A DNA stretch of 64,000 bases from Comamonadaceae bacterium (GCA_027488215.1 JAIYCB010000039.1:1-64000); one strand, 5' to 3'; positions 25,550 to 34,899 are shown, counted from the stretch's first letter. Translations and numbers: made by a program. Notes: generated by a model from the letters alone, not told the origin.

Positions 25550-26085
25550 GGAGACTCCTTGGACAGGGGTTGCACAGGGCTCGGCTGCGCCGTGTCGCGA
25601 ACCACATCAGCGGGACTGGCTTGGGTCAAATCAGGCAAATCCTGCGGCCGAAGGCGAAACACGCCGTGGGGATGCCCGGCTGCAGCCCAGATTTCGTCGA
25701 ATCGCCACAGCTCACGGTCGAGCAAGGTCACGGGTGGCTTTAGGTGCGCCACGGGGGACACGCCGCCAATCGTGAAGCCGGTGTGGGCCTTGACGAAATC
25801 GGCATCGGCACGGCCGACCTTGCCCACCAAAGCCGTCACCTTCTTTTCATCCACACGCTGGTCCCCAGAAGTGACCACCAACACGGCCACGCCGTCTTCC
25901 TTGCGTTTAAAAATCACGCTCTTGGCGATCTGACCCAACTGCACGCCCAGGCTGTCGGCCGCCTCTTGCGCGGTGCGGGCAGCACCATCGAGCATGAGCG
26001 GGGCATGGGGGTGGTTGGCGTCTTGCAATGCCTTCGCCACGCGTTGTACGCCTTCGGGCAGCGAATGCAATTCAGCACCGCACAT
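25546..26085 (-). CDS. YbaK/EbsC-family aminoacyl-tRNA deacylase
   Basis: The 179-residue protein belongs to the YbaK/ProX editing family. QIAKSVIFKRKEDGVAVLVV holds the conserved lysine, and SGDQRVDEKKV and HTGFTIGGVSPVAH give the substrate pocket with the GxxPxGH-like motif. Such enzymes hydrolyse mischarged tRNA, for example Cys-tRNA(Pro). The exact tRNA cannot be told. It sits between the HMG-CoA lyase gene and DUF1289 with very short spacing, so it is cotranscribed with leucine catabolism, without an obvious link. Confidence 0.85.
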   Translation of the reverse strand: MCGAELHSLPEGVQRVAKALQDANHPHAPLMLDGAARTAQEAADSLGVQLGQIAKSVIFKRKEDGVAVLVVTSGDQRVDEKKVTALVGKVGRADADFVKAHTGFTIGGVSPVAHLKPPVTLLDRELWRFDEIWAAAGHPHGVFRLRPQDLPDLTQASPADVVRDTAQPSPVQPLSKESP

Positions 26086-26088
26086 GGC

Positions 26089-26997
26089 TCAACCCGTCCG
26101 TTTGTTGAGGATGGCCTTGGCCACATTCGAGTTGGGTTTGCGGCCCAAAAAGTCGCTGATGAACGCGCCGGCATCCACCAGCTTGTCCAGGTCAATGCCG
26201 GTGGCAATGCCCATGCCGTGCAGCATGTAGACCACGTCTTCGGTGGCCACATTGCCCGTGGCCCCCTTGGCATAAGGGCAGCCGCCCAGGCCCGCCACCG
26301 AGGACTGGAAGTTCCACACCCCCATTTGCAAGGCGGCCAGCGTATTGGCCAGGGCCTGACCATAGGTGTCGTGAAAATGGCCGCAGATGTGGTCGATGTC
26401 GAAGTGCTGCAGCGTGGCTTCGATGGCTTTTTGCACCTTGAGCGGCGTGCCGGTGCCGATGGTGTCGGCCACGTCCACACGCTGCACGCCGATTTGCTTC
26501 ATCAAACCCGCCAAATGGGCCACGCTGGCCGGTGAGACTTCGCCCTCATAAGGGCAGCCCACGGTGCAGCTCATGGCCCCGCGCACAGCAATGCCCGCCG
26601 CCAAGGCCGCTTGCACCACGGGCGCAAAGCGCGCCATGCTTTCTTCGATCGAGCAGTTGATGTTCTTCTGGCTGAAGGCCTGGCTGGCGGCACCAAAGAC
26701 CACAATCTCGTCGGGGCGCGACGCCACCGCCGCTTGGTAACCCACCATATTGGGCGTGAGTACCGAATAACGCACACCCGCTTGGCGCTCGATGCCCGCC
26801 ATCACGACCGCGTTGTCGGCCATCTGCGGCACCCACTTGGGGCTGACGAAACTGGTGACCTCGATCTCGGTCAAGCCCGCAGCCTGCAGGCGGTGCACCA
26901 AACCGATTTTGACCTCGGCAGGCACCGGCTGCTTTTCGTTTTGCAGTCCGTCTCGGGGGCCGACGTCGATGAGTTGAACGCGTGAGGGAATGTTCAT
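26089..26997 (-). CDS. liuE: Hydroxymethylglutaryl-CoA lyase
   Basis: The enzyme cleaves HMG-CoA into acetoacetate and acetyl-CoA, the last step of leucine breakdown. The 302-residue TIM-barrel protein shows the family start VQLIDVGPRDGLQNEKQPVP, the metal-site segments EVTSFVSPKWVPQMAD and HFHDTYGQALAN, and the catalytic cysteine loop GLGGCPYAKGATGNVATEDV. ATG 26997 follows GAGATCCTC 17 bases after the previous stop codon. It belongs to the same minus-strand operon as both methylcrotonyl-CoA carboxylase subunits and the hydratase. Confidence 0.96.
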   Translation of the reverse strand: MNIPSRVQLIDVGPRDGLQNEKQPVPAEVKIGLVHRLQAAGLTEIEVTSFVSPKWVPQMADNAVVMAGIERQAGVRYSVLTPNMVGYQAAVASRPDEIVVFGAASQAFSQKNINCSIEESMARFAPVVQAALAAGIAVRGAMSCTVGCPYEGEVSPASVAHLAGLMKQIGVQRVDVADTIGTGTPLKVQKAIEATLQHFDIDHICGHFHDTYGQALANTLAALQMGVWNFQSSVAGLGGCPYAKGATGNVATEDVVYMLHGMGIATGIDLDKLVDAGAFISDFLGRKPNSNVAKAILNKRTG

Positions 26998-27013
26998 GAG
27001 GATCTCTGGATGT

Positions 27014-27934
27014 TCAATAGCCGCGCTGGTAGTCCACCACACCATTGATCGATTCGCCACGCTGCAAAGCCTGGATTTTGCCCACGATTTGCGCGATGCT
27101 CTCTTCGCGCAAAGTGCGGGCCGAGGTGTGGGGCGTGACGGTGATTTTCGGGTGTTGCCAAAACGCATGGCCAGCCGGCAAAGGTTCGGTGCGGAACACG
27201 TCAAGCGTGGCCCCAGCCAGGTGGCCACTGTCGATCAAGGCCAAGAGGTCTTCGTCCACCAAATGCTTGCCACGGGCCACGTTGATGACGTAGCCACCCT
27301 TTTGCATCTGCGACAGGGTGGCGTGGTTCAGGATGTTTTCGGTCTCGGGCGTAAGCGGCATCAGGTTGACCAACACGCGCGTGGCGGCCAGAAATTCGGG
27401 CAAGGCCTGCGCCCCGCTGAAGCAGCGGATGCCCGGCAGGTCTTTGGGGCTGCGACTGTAGCCGTTGACGGGAAATTCAAACACCTGCAGCGCTTTGGCC
27501 ACGCGCTCGCCCAACACGCCCAAGCCCATCACACCGACAGCGAAGTCGGCGCGGCTGCGCGGTTTGCGGTACGACCATTTGCCAGCCTGGGTGTCGGCGT
27601 CGTAACCATCGAACTCCCGAAAATGCCGGATCACCGCGTGGCACACAAACTCGGCCATTTGCACCGACATGCCCGCATCGTCCAGCCGCACCACTTTCAA
27701 GCTGGGTGGCAGTTTCAATTGCAGCAAAGCGTCCACGCCCGCGCCGATGTTGAACAGGGTTTGCAAACCCGGCTGCTCGTCGATGAACTGTTGGGGCGGT
27801 GCCCAGACGATGGCGTGATCGGCCTGTGGTGCGCCAGCCGTCCAGGCCGCCACTTGGGCACCGGGAAAGGCTTGCGCCAAGCCCTGCACCCAGGGTGCGG
27901 GGCCGAGCTTGTCAAAGCAAATGGTGATGATCAT
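27014..27934 (-). CDS. ghrA: D-2-hydroxyacid dehydrogenase, glyoxylate/hydroxypyruvate reductase A type
   Basis: The 306-residue NAD(P)H-dependent reductase has the dinucleotide fold GVMGLGVLGERVAKAL at about 134-149. The catalytic Arg, Glu and His lie in INVARGKHLVDEDLL, LDVFRTEPLP and TPHTSARTL. Length and sequence fit GhrA, which reduces glyoxylate and hydroxypyruvate, although related 2-ketoacids are possible. It lies between liuD and liuE in the operon with gaps under 20 bases. Its contribution to leucine degradation is unclear; it may only share the transcript. Confidence 0.85.
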   Translation of the reverse strand: MIITICFDKLGPAPWVQGLAQAFPGAQVAAWTAGAPQADHAIVWAPPQQFIDEQPGLQTLFNIGAGVDALLQLKLPPSLKVVRLDDAGMSVQMAEFVCHAVIRHFREFDGYDADTQAGKWSYRKPRSRADFAVGVMGLGVLGERVAKALQVFEFPVNGYSRSPKDLPGIRCFSGAQALPEFLAATRVLVNLMPLTPETENILNHATLSQMQKGGYVINVARGKHLVDEDLLALIDSGHLAGATLDVFRTEPLPAGHAFWQHPKITVTPHTSARTLREESIAQIVGKIQALQRGESINGVVDYQRGY

Positions 27935-27946
27935 GGGCCGATTTTG

Positions 27947-29953
27947 TCAGCCCAGCTTGAGCAACTCTGCCCCATCGGCGACTTGGTCACCCGGGGCGTA
28001 GAGCAACTCGGCCACGGTGCCGTCTTTGGGCGCGCTGATGGTGTGCTCCATCTTCATGGCTTCCATCACCGCAAGGGCCTGCCCCGCTTTGACCTTGTCG
28101 CCCGCCTTGACGGCGAATGACACGACCTTGCCCGGCATCGGGGCCGTGAGACGCCCGCCTTCTTGCGCAGCTTCTCCAGCGTGGGCCAAGGGGTCGAGCA
28201 CAGTGATGCGGGTTGCGCCCTGGGGCATGAAAATGTGCGCGGTTTCGCCTTGCCAGTCGATCTGACTGAAGCACCGCGCACCGCCCCACTGCACCCACAG
28301 GCCTTGGCCAGCAGGCGCAAAGCTCAGCAGGCTCGATACAGGTTCTTCGCCTTCGAGCGCAAGACTCAAAGCGCCATCGTGCAAGTAACTCAGGCGCGCC
28401 GAGCGGGGCTGGTCTTGCCACACAAACTCAAAACGCCGCTGCGACAGGCCATGCGACTGCCAGCCATCACGGCGGCTGAACGGGTCTTGCCCCTGCAAGG
28501 CCTTGTCGGCCAGCAAGCTGTGCGCCACCACCGCAGCCACGGCGGCAGTCAAGCCCACAGTTTCCTGTTTGAACAGAACGGGAGCTTCGCGCTGGATGAG
28601 CGCGGTGTCGAGCTGGGCCGTGGCAAAAGCCTCGCTGCGCACCACGTGCCGCAAGAACTGCACATTGGTGTTCAGGCCGACGATGTGGATCTGCGCCAGC
28701 GCCGTGTCCAGACGGGCCAGCGCTTGCTCGCGGGTGTCGCCGTGCACGATGAGCTTGGCCACCATCGAGTCGTAAAACGGGCTGATGGTGTCGCCCTCGC
28801 GCACGCCATCGTCCACGCGGATGGTGCCGCGCTCGAAGCTGGTCGCTTGAGGCTTGCGATAAACCTGCAGCGTGCCGGTGGCGGGCAAAAAGTTGTTGTC
28901 GGGGTTTTCGGCGCAGATGCGCGCCTCGATGGCGTGGCCCTGAATGCGCAATTGGTCTTGGCGTAAGGGCAGCGGCTCGCCGCTGGCCACGCGCAATTGC
29001 CACTCCACCAAATCCAGGCCGGTGATCGCCTCGGTGACGGGGTGCTCCACCTGCAAGCGCGTGTTCATTTCCATGAAGAAAAAGCGCATGGATTCGGGTT
29101 GGTCATAAGCGGTTTGCTCGACGATGAATTCCACCGTGCCCGCGCCCACATAATTGACTGCTTTGGCTGCGGCCACAGCCGCTGCGCCCATTTGGGCACG
29201 CAGCGTTTCGGTCATGCCTGGCGCGGGTGCTTCTTCCAACACTTTTTGGTGGCGGCGCTGCACCGAGCAGTCGCGCTCAAACAGGTACACGCAGTTGCCA
29301 TGCGTGTCACCAAAGACTTGAATCTCGATGTGGCGAGGGCGTTGAACATACTTTTCGATCAGTACCGCATCGCTGCCAAAGCTGTTGATGGCTTCGCGTT
29401 TGCACGAGGCGAGGGCGGCGGCAAAGTCTTCGGACTTCTCGACCACGCGCATGCCCTTGCCACCACCACCAGCGCTGGCTTTGATGAGAGCTGGGTAACC
29501 GATGCGATCGGCCTCGGCTTGCAGCAGCGCCGGGTCTTGGTTGGCGCCGTGGTAGCCAGGCACCAGCGGCACACCGGCTTGCTCCATCAAGCGCTTGGAT
29601 TCGGCTTTGAGGCCCATGGCCAAAATCGCCGAAGCAGGCGGGCCGATGAACATCAAACCTGCTGCGGCGCAGGCCTTGGCAAAGTCTTCGTTCTCGCTCA
29701 AAAAGCCGTAGCCCGGATGCACCGCTTCAGCGCCCGTGGCCTTGGCGGCTTCCAGAATCCGCTCCCAGCGCAAGTAGCTGTCTTTGGGCGCGGAGCCGCC
29801 CACATGCACGGCCTCGTCACACGCTTGCACATGCTTGGCCCCGGCGTCGGCGTCTGAATAAACAGCCACGGTTTGGATGCCCATTCGGCGGGCAGTGGCC
29901 GCGACGCGACAGGCGATCTCGCCACGGTTGGCGATCAGTATTTTCTTGAACAT
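27947..29953 (-). CDS. liuD: Methylcrotonyl-CoA carboxylase, biotin-containing alpha subunit
   Basis: The 668-residue protein joins a biotin carboxylase (MFKKILIANRGEIACRVAAT, the ATP-grasp loop ASAGGGGKGMRVV, FMEMNTRLQVEHPVTEAITG) to a BT linker domain and a C-terminal biotinyl domain with the acceptor lysine in VMEAMKMEHTI. It carboxylates biotin for transfer to 3-methylcrotonyl-CoA with the beta subunit LiuB. Length is standard for MccA/LiuD. Propionyl- or acetyl-CoA carboxylase is possible by fold, but the surrounding liuB, liuC and liuE genes settle the assignment. Confidence 0.94.
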   Translation of the reverse strand: MFKKILIANRGEIACRVAATARRMGIQTVAVYSDADAGAKHVQACDEAVHVGGSAPKDSYLRWERILEAAKATGAEAVHPGYGFLSENEDFAKACAAAGLMFIGPPASAILAMGLKAESKRLMEQAGVPLVPGYHGANQDPALLQAEADRIGYPALIKASAGGGGKGMRVVEKSEDFAAALASCKREAINSFGSDAVLIEKYVQRPRHIEIQVFGDTHGNCVYLFERDCSVQRRHQKVLEEAPAPGMTETLRAQMGAAAVAAAKAVNYVGAGTVEFIVEQTAYDQPESMRFFFMEMNTRLQVEHPVTEAITGLDLVEWQLRVASGEPLPLRQDQLRIQGHAIEARICAENPDNNFLPATGTLQVYRKPQATSFERGTIRVDDGVREGDTISPFYDSMVAKLIVHGDTREQALARLDTALAQIHIVGLNTNVQFLRHVVRSEAFATAQLDTALIQREAPVLFKQETVGLTAAVAAVVAHSLLADKALQGQDPFSRRDGWQSHGLSQRRFEFVWQDQPRSARLSYLHDGALSLALEGEEPVSSLLSFAPAGQGLWVQWGGARCFSQIDWQGETAHIFMPQGATRITVLDPLAHAGEAAQEGGRLTAPMPGKVVSFAVKAGDKVKAGQALAVMEAMKMEHTISAPKDGTVAELLYAPGDQVADGAELLKLG

Positions 29954-29954
29954 G

Positions 29955-31112
29955 TCAATTTCTCCAAACCACTTGGTTATCTACGGCATACAACTTGCAG
30001 GTGATGCCCCGACGTGTCTGGCAAAAACCCAAAGCGCGTCCCACTGCCCAGTCACCCGTCGCAAAGCCAGCGCCGCCGGGTCCAATCGCAAAGGCGCGGG
30101 GCAAGGGGCTGGCCAGAAAACGGGTGTACAGGCTTTGCCGGGTCTCGGCACCCACCGGCACTTTGTCGATCTCGTCCACTTGAGCGAAACCACTCGGCTC
30201 AGGAATCGGTGGCAAGGCGGGCTGTGTGTATCCGGCCTTGGCCAGAAAAGCGTCGACCAAGGGCACCCATCTGTCCATGTCGATGCTGAACCCCGAATGA
30301 CCATCCGGGCCCACCGGCGCGAGTTGGTGAAACTCGGCTTGCCCACCACCGCTCAGCCAGGCCCGGTGCCAATCTCGCGGCGCTTGCGCACCCCAAAACA
30401 AATCGTTTTCCCAATACAGCCAGAGCATGGGGACTTGGGCCTGAGCAGCGCGTGCTTTCCAGAGTTGTCCAATTTGGACGGTCGCGCACGAACGGCCTGG
30501 ACGGCCCACCGGATCGCCTCCGGTGCCGCCAGAAAAATTAACAGCCCCTTGCAAGCCTGCCGGGTTGCGCCAGGCCGTCGCCACCGTGGTCAAGCCGCCC
30601 ACCGATTGGCCCATGACCCACCAACGCGAAGCATCAACGAAGGGCAAGCTGCGCGCAAATTCAGCCACCGCGATCACTTGGTCCGATGCGGCAAGGCTCA
30701 TGGGCTCGATCCGGGGCTGGCTGCAACCGCCGTTGGTTTCCGGATCAAAACCGTCAAAGGTTTCACCGTAGCCGACCCGCGTAGGCACCATCACCACAAA
30801 ACCCTTGCCAACCAAATAGCGGGCCTGTTGCTCAAAACGAAAGCGTGTAGGTTGGGCCATTTTTTCTCGGCTGGTGGCACGGCCATGGTTGAGCACCACC
30901 ATCGGAAACGGCCCATCCCCTGCGGGCTTGAACACCGTCACCGGGATCTGACGCTGCTCGCGGCGGCCGTAAGGGTCCTGCACAGAAACCTGTACACGGT
31001 GAACCTCTTCATGCAAGTCTTTGGCGAGCGGCAACTCGGCAGGGGCTTGCGCGTGTCCCCACATCGCCCACCAGCAAGCACTGAACCAGATCAGATCACG
31101 AAGCAGTTTCAT
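29955..31112 (-). CDS. Exported alpha/beta hydrolase (dienelactone hydrolase-like)
   Basis: The 385-residue protein starts with a signal peptide (MKLLRDLIWFSACWWAMWGHAQA). It has an alpha/beta hydrolase body with VVLNHGRATSREK, a nucleophile elbow MGQSVGGLTTVATAW and a histidine in GPDGHSGFS. It should act in the periplasm on an ester or similar bond; the substrate is unknown. It sits between liuC and liuD with gaps of 1-10 bases, so it is cotranscribed with the cytosolic pathway, an odd place for an exported enzyme. ATG 31112 is chosen because GAGG lies eight bases upstream; ATG 31118 is too close to it. Confidence 0.75.
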   Translation of the reverse strand: MKLLRDLIWFSACWWAMWGHAQAPAELPLAKDLHEEVHRVQVSVQDPYGRREQRQIPVTVFKPAGDGPFPMVVLNHGRATSREKMAQPTRFRFEQQARYLVGKGFVVMVPTRVGYGETFDGFDPETNGGCSQPRIEPMSLAASDQVIAVAEFARSLPFVDASRWWVMGQSVGGLTTVATAWRNPAGLQGAVNFSGGTGGDPVGRPGRSCATVQIGQLWKARAAQAQVPMLWLYWENDLFWGAQAPRDWHRAWLSGGGQAEFHQLAPVGPDGHSGFSIDMDRWVPLVDAFLAKAGYTQPALPPIPEPSGFAQVDEIDKVPVGAETRQSLYTRFLASPLPRAFAIGPGGAGFATGDWAVGRALGFCQTRRGITCKLYAVDNQVVWRN

Positions 31113-31122
31113 AACCATGCCC

Positions 31123-31908
31123 TCAAGACAGCAGCCAGTCGGGTTTGCGTTTTTGCAAGAACGACTGCACGCCCTCCTTGCCTTCGCGGCTGGCGCGGAT
31201 GTCGGCGATGCCAGCCACCGTCTGCGCCACCAGCGCGTCGTTGATCTCTCGTTCGGCCACGTCTTGCACCAGCTTTTTGCAGGCACGCACAGCGTTGGGG
31301 CTGGCATTTACCAGCGCTTGTGTGAGCTCGGCCACTTTGGCGTCCAACGCGCCTGCTGTCACCACCTCGTGCACCAGGCCGATGCGGTGAGCTTCGGCCG
31401 CGCCAAAGCGCTCGGCGGTCAAGAAGTAGCGGTGCGCCGCACGCGCGCCCATGGCGCGGATCACATAGGGGCTGATGGTCGCCGGGATCAGGCCCAGCTT
31501 GACCTCGCTCAGGCAATAGTGGGCCGTGTCCACGCTCACCGCCATGTCGCACGCTGCCACCAGGCCCATGCCACCTGCATACACATCGCCCTGCACGCGG
31601 GCGATGGTGGGCTGGGGACATTCGTATATGGCACGCAGCATGGCGGCCAACTCGCCCGCGTCGGCCAGGTTTTCTTCGCGGGTGTAGTCGGCCATGCGGC
31701 GCATCCAGTTGAGGTCTGCACCAGCACAAAAAGCGGGTCCTTCTGCGGCCAGCACCACGCAGCGCACTGCCGCATCTTGGGCCACTGCCAGAAAAGCGTT
31801 TTTCAGCTCGGCGATGACTTCGTCGTTGAACGCGTTGCGCACATCAGGGAGCGACAGCGTGATCGTGCACACGCCGCCTTGGGTGGATATTTTCAGGGCG
31901 TTGCTCAT
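31123..31908 (-). CDS. liuC: Methylglutaconyl-CoA hydratase (enoyl-CoA hydratase family)
   Basis: The 261-residue crotonase-fold enzyme should hydrate 3-methylglutaconyl-CoA to HMG-CoA. The oxyanion-hole segments are CAGADLNWMRRMADYTREEN (the NWM run is typical of the LiuC branch) and QGDVYAGGMGLVAACD, and the catalytic region is SEVKLGLIPATISPYV. It overlaps the DinB-like gene by four bases (ATGA at 31905-31908), choosing the start at 31908. Its neighbours supply the carboxylase before it and the lyase after it in the pathway. Confidence 0.92.
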   Translation of the reverse strand: MSNALKISTQGGVCTITLSLPDVRNAFNDEVIAELKNAFLAVAQDAAVRCVVLAAEGPAFCAGADLNWMRRMADYTREENLADAGELAAMLRAIYECPQPTIARVQGDVYAGGMGLVAACDMAVSVDTAHYCLSEVKLGLIPATISPYVIRAMGARAAHRYFLTAERFGAAEAHRIGLVHEVVTAGALDAKVAELTQALVNASPNAVRACKKLVQDVAEREINDALVAQTVAGIADIRASREGKEGVQSFLQKRKPDWLLS

Positions 31909-32429
31909 GCTTTGGGGGCCTGTTCTGCCAAAAGGAAATACACCATGTCCAGCTCCGGGCAAGGCTGACCCATCGCCGTCAATGCCGCCGTGATCTGCCC
32001 ACGGTGGTGGGTGGCGTGGTTAAAGACATGTGCCAAGGTGGCCGCAAAGGGCAGCGACTGGGGTTTGCCTTGGCTGGTTTGGTAGTTCAGAAGGCTGTCA
32101 AAACGCGCTACGGGCCAGGTGTCGATCAGCTGCGACCAATTGGCAGCACCGCCATTCAGCGCTTGCGCCAAGCGCTCGCGGTGGGGCTCTATCTCAGCAT
32201 CCAGCGCCAACACCGGCGATGCGCCTCTGGCAAAACGCGCATACCAAAGCAGGTGCTCGGCCACCAGCAGGTGGTTCAGCGTGCCATGGATGCTTTTGAA
32301 AAACAGGCCCACATCGCGTCGGTATTCGTCATCGGACACGCGGGCGACCGCCTCGAGCAAGCGGTGCGTGGCCCAGACGTGGTAACGGGCTTGGCCCTTG
32401 AAGTGGCTGTGCCAAGGGGATGTGTTCAT
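31905..32429 (-). CDS. DinB-family protein
   Basis: The 174-residue four-helix protein has the DinB/DUF664 pattern: YHVWATHRLLEAVARVSDDE, HGTLNHLLVAEHLLWYARFA and ATLAHVFNHATHHRGQITAAL. The three metal-binding histidines sit in NHLL and the HxxHH-like NHATHHRGQ. Family members are metal-binding and include thiol-dependent transferases; the role here is unknown. ATG 32429 overlaps the vapC stop codon (ATGA); ATG 32438 is an alternative. Coupling to vapC on one side and liuC on the other makes it the bridge between the toxin pair and the leucine genes. Confidence 0.85.
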   Translation of the reverse strand: MNTSPWHSHFKGQARYHVWATHRLLEAVARVSDDEYRRDVGLFFKSIHGTLNHLLVAEHLLWYARFARGASPVLALDAEIEPHRERLAQALNGGAANWSQLIDTWPVARFDSLLNYQTSQGKPQSLPFAATLAHVFNHATHHRGQITAALTAMGQPCPELDMVYFLLAEQAPKA

Positions 32430-32827
32430 TGCGGCCATGTGTCCAGCCCTCCCAAAGTATTGAGCGATTCAAAGTCGGCGTCGCGGTGCAGCAGTGCGTG
32501 GCCGTGGGTCATGCAGTAGCTGGCCAGCAGCACGTCGATGGGGCTGCGCACGGTACGGCCCCGACTGCGCAATTGGCAATACCGTTCTGCAGCTTTCAAC
32601 ACTGGGGTCGTTCCCCCAATTTCCACCTGAGGCAATGCGCTCATGAGTATTTGGGCTTCACGCATCAATGCCCCATCACGGAATCCACGCATCACCTCGA
32701 AAAGCACCAGATCGGCCATGCCGACTTCCACACTGGAATCCCCCAGACAACGGGCCAAGGCCTGGCTTTGCGTGCTTTGACCGTCTCGGAAGAAATCGAT
32801 CCAGACGCTGGAGTCCACCAAGATCAT
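32426..32827 (-). CDS. vapC: VapC-type PIN-domain ribonuclease toxin
   Basis: The 133-residue protein carries the PIN-domain acidic residues in MILVDSSVWIDFF (Asp5), LVLFEVMRGF (Glu), SPIDVLLASYC and LLHRDADFE. These form the magnesium-binding active site of VapC RNases, which cut tRNA or rRNA. Length is normal. It overlaps vapB by four bases (ATGA at 32824-32827), the usual toxin-antitoxin coupling. The target RNA cannot be inferred. Confidence 0.9.
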   Translation of the reverse strand: MILVDSSVWIDFFRDGQSTQSQALARCLGDSSVEVGMADLVLFEVMRGFRDGALMREAQILMSALPQVEIGGTTPVLKAAERYCQLRSRGRTVRSPIDVLLASYCMTHGHALLHRDADFESLNTLGGLDTWPQ

Positions 32828-33150
32828 TTGGCCTTGCTCCGTTTTGCAGCGATCGGTTTTTGGGCTTTTGCGGACCGTTGGGTCGTGGTAGCAGGCTTGG
32901 GCTTCACGTTGTACGCACCCTGTGGCTCTTGGACAGACAACCCTGAAGCTTCTGGCGTGGGACCTTGCGCCCAAGCGGCATCCGAATCGTCCCACTGCAA
33001 CTTGCCGCGCAAGGCCAACAAACCGTTGTAGATCTGACGGCGACGAACCAGGCGCAAGCCCTCTTCGACCGCTTCTTTTTTGGTCTTGAAGCCGCCCGCA
33101 GCCATGGCAGCGGCCATCAAGTCGTCGTCAATTTCAATGTTGGTTCGCAT
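32824..33150 (-). CDS. vapB: VapB-type antitoxin
   Basis: The 108-residue protein begins MRTNIEIDDDLMAAAMAAGG then FKTKKEAVEEGLRLVRRR, the VapB (DUF2191-like) ribbon-helix-helix DNA-binding start. The acidic, Trp-containing middle (LQWDDSDAAW) is a probable toxin-neutralising stretch. An unusual Pro/Lys/Ala-rich basic tail of about 40 residues follows (to AAKRSKAK). ATG 33150 is chosen because a palindromic operator lies at 33165-33194, just upstream. The longer reading from 33213 would run through that operator. Confidence 0.85.
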   Translation of the reverse strand: MRTNIEIDDDLMAAAMAAGGFKTKKEAVEEGLRLVRRRQIYNGLLALRGKLQWDDSDAAWAQGPTPEASGLSVQEPQGAYNVKPKPATTTQRSAKAQKPIAAKRSKAK

Positions 33151-33164
33151 GCGCACAGCCCTCA

Positions 33165-33194
33165 ATGTGTATGATTTTAAGAAATCATACACAT
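33165..33194. promoter_or_regulatory. Palindromic operator of the vapBC pair
   Basis: ATGTGTATGATTT (33165-33177) and AAATCATACACAT (33182-33194) are perfect 13-base arms around TAAG. It lies 15 bases upstream of vapB and touches the stop codon of liuB. The position and symmetry fit autoregulation by the VapBC complex. Confidence 0.85.
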
Positions 33195-34801
33195 CACATG
33201 CGGAAAAGTCCAAATTTCGTCTCGGGAATCGGCGCGTTGAGCGAGGCGCTCAGGCCCAGCGCCAACACGCGGCGGGTGTCGGCCGGGTCGATGATGCCGT
33301 CGTCCCAAATGCGGGCAGTGGCGTAATAGGGGTGACCCTGCACTTCGTATTGCTCTTTGATGGGGGCTTTGAACGCGGCTTCTTCGTCGGCGCTCCATTG
33401 GCCGCCCTTGGCTTCGATGCCGTCGCGCTTGACGGTGGCCAGCACACTGGCCGCCTGCTCGCCGCCCATGACGGAGATGCGGGCGTTGGGCCACATCCAC
33501 AAGAAGCGGGGGCTGTAGGCACGGCCGCACATGCCGTAGTTGCCTGCGCCAAAGCTGCCGCCAATGATGATGGTGAACTTGGGTACTGCGGCGGTGGCCA
33601 CGGCCGTGACCATCTTGGCGCCGTTGCGGGCGATGCCTTCGTTTTCGTATTTGCGGCCGACCATGAAGCCGGTGATGTTCTGCAAAAACACCAGCGGGAT
33701 CTTGCGCTGGCAGCACAGCTCGATGAAGTGCGCACCTTTGAGGGCCGACTCAGAAAACAAAATACCGTTGTTGGCGATGATGCCGACCGGCATGCCTTCG
33801 ATGCGGGCAAAGCCGCACACCAGCGTGGTGCCAAAGCGCGATTTGAATTCGTCGAACTCCGAGCCGTCGACGATGCGGGCAATGATCTCGCGCACATCAA
33901 AGGGCTTGCGGGTGTCGGTCGGGATCACCCCGTACAGCTCTTTGGCCTCGTACTTGGGTGGCACGGGTGCGTGCGTGGCGATGTTGGGTACCTTTTGCGC
34001 GTTCAGGTTTTTGACGGCCTGACGGGCCAAAGACAAGGCGTGCACATCGTTTTGCGCCAAATGGTCGGCCACGCCCGACAGACGCGTGTGCACATCGCCA
34101 CCACCCAAATCTTCGGCACTGACCACCTCGCCTGTGGCGGCTTTGACCAAGGGCGGGCCGCCCAAAAAGATGGTGCCCTGGTTTTTCACGATGATGGTTT
34201 CATCACTCATGGCGGGCACGTAAGCGCCACCCGCCGTGCACGAGCCCATGACCACCGCGATTTGCGCAATGCCTTGCGCGCTCATATTGGCCTGGTTGAA
34301 GAAGATGCGGCCAAAGTGGTCGCGGTCGGGGAAGACCTCGTCCTGGTTGGGCAAGTTGGCACCGCCCGAGTCCACCAAATAGATGCAGGGCAAGCGGTTT
34401 TGCTGCGCGATTTCTTGGGCACGCAAATGCTTTTTGACGGTCATGGGGTAGTAGGTGCCACCCTTCACCGTGGCGTCGTTGCAGACGATCATGCAGTCCA
34501 CCCCGGCCACGCGGCCAATGCCCACGATCACGCCCGAGCTGGGCGCGTCGTTGTTGTACATGTTGAGGGCTGCCAGCGGTGCGACTTCGAGGAAAGGCGT
34601 ACCGGGGTCGAGCAGCATTTGCACACGGTCACGCGGCAGCAGTTTGCCGCGGGCGGTGTGCTTGGCGCGGGCGGCTTCGCCACCGCCCTGGGCCACACGC
34701 TCCAGGTGGGCGCGCAAGTCATCCACCACAGCCTGCATGGCGGCGGCATTGGCCGCGAATTCGGCCGAGCGGGGGTTGAGTTGAGAGTGCAAAACGGTCA
34801 T
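33194..34801 (-). CDS. liuB: Methylcrotonyl-CoA carboxylase, carboxyltransferase beta subunit
   Basis: The 535-residue carboxyltransferase has the two crotonase-like halves of biotin-dependent carboxylases. [60 protein letters not shown] and [20 protein letters not shown] match MccB/LiuB. It transfers carboxyl from biotin on LiuD to 3-methylcrotonyl-CoA. The start [15 protein letters not shown] at 34801 is chosen because the frame upstream is non-conserved and overlaps the divergent regulator. It is the first gene of the minus-strand liuB-vapBC-dinB-liuC-hydrolase-liuD-ghrA-liuE series. Confidence 0.96.
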   Translation of the reverse strand: MTVLHSQLNPRSAEFAANAAAMQAVVDDLRAHLERVAQGGGEAARAKHTARGKLLPRDRVQMLLDPGTPFLEVAPLAALNMYNNDAPSSGVIVGIGRVAGVDCMIVCNDATVKGGTYYPMTVKKHLRAQEIAQQNRLPCIYLVDSGGANLPNQDEVFPDRDHFGRIFFNQANMSAQGIAQIAVVMGSCTAGGAYVPAMSDETIIVKNQGTIFLGGPPLVKAATGEVVSAEDLGGGDVHTRLSGVADHLAQNDVHALSLARQAVKNLNAQKVPNIATHAPVPPKYEAKELYGVIPTDTRKPFDVREIIARIVDGSEFDEFKSRFGTTLVCGFARIEGMPVGIIANNGILFSESALKGAHFIELCCQRKIPLVFLQNITGFMVGRKYENEGIARNGAKMVTAVATAAVPKFTIIIGGSFGAGNYGMCGRAYSPRFLWMWPNARISVMGGEQAASVLATVKRDGIEAKGGQWSADEEAAFKAPIKEQYEVQGHPYYATARIWDDGIIDPADTRRVLALGLSASLNAPIPETKFGLFRM

Positions 34802-34899
34802 GGTGCTTCCAATGGAATCGCGTACAGCCGACAGCATAAGGTGCAGCCTTGGCCGTGGAAAGGCCATATGGGTTGCAAATCCTGCCAAAATACCCACAC

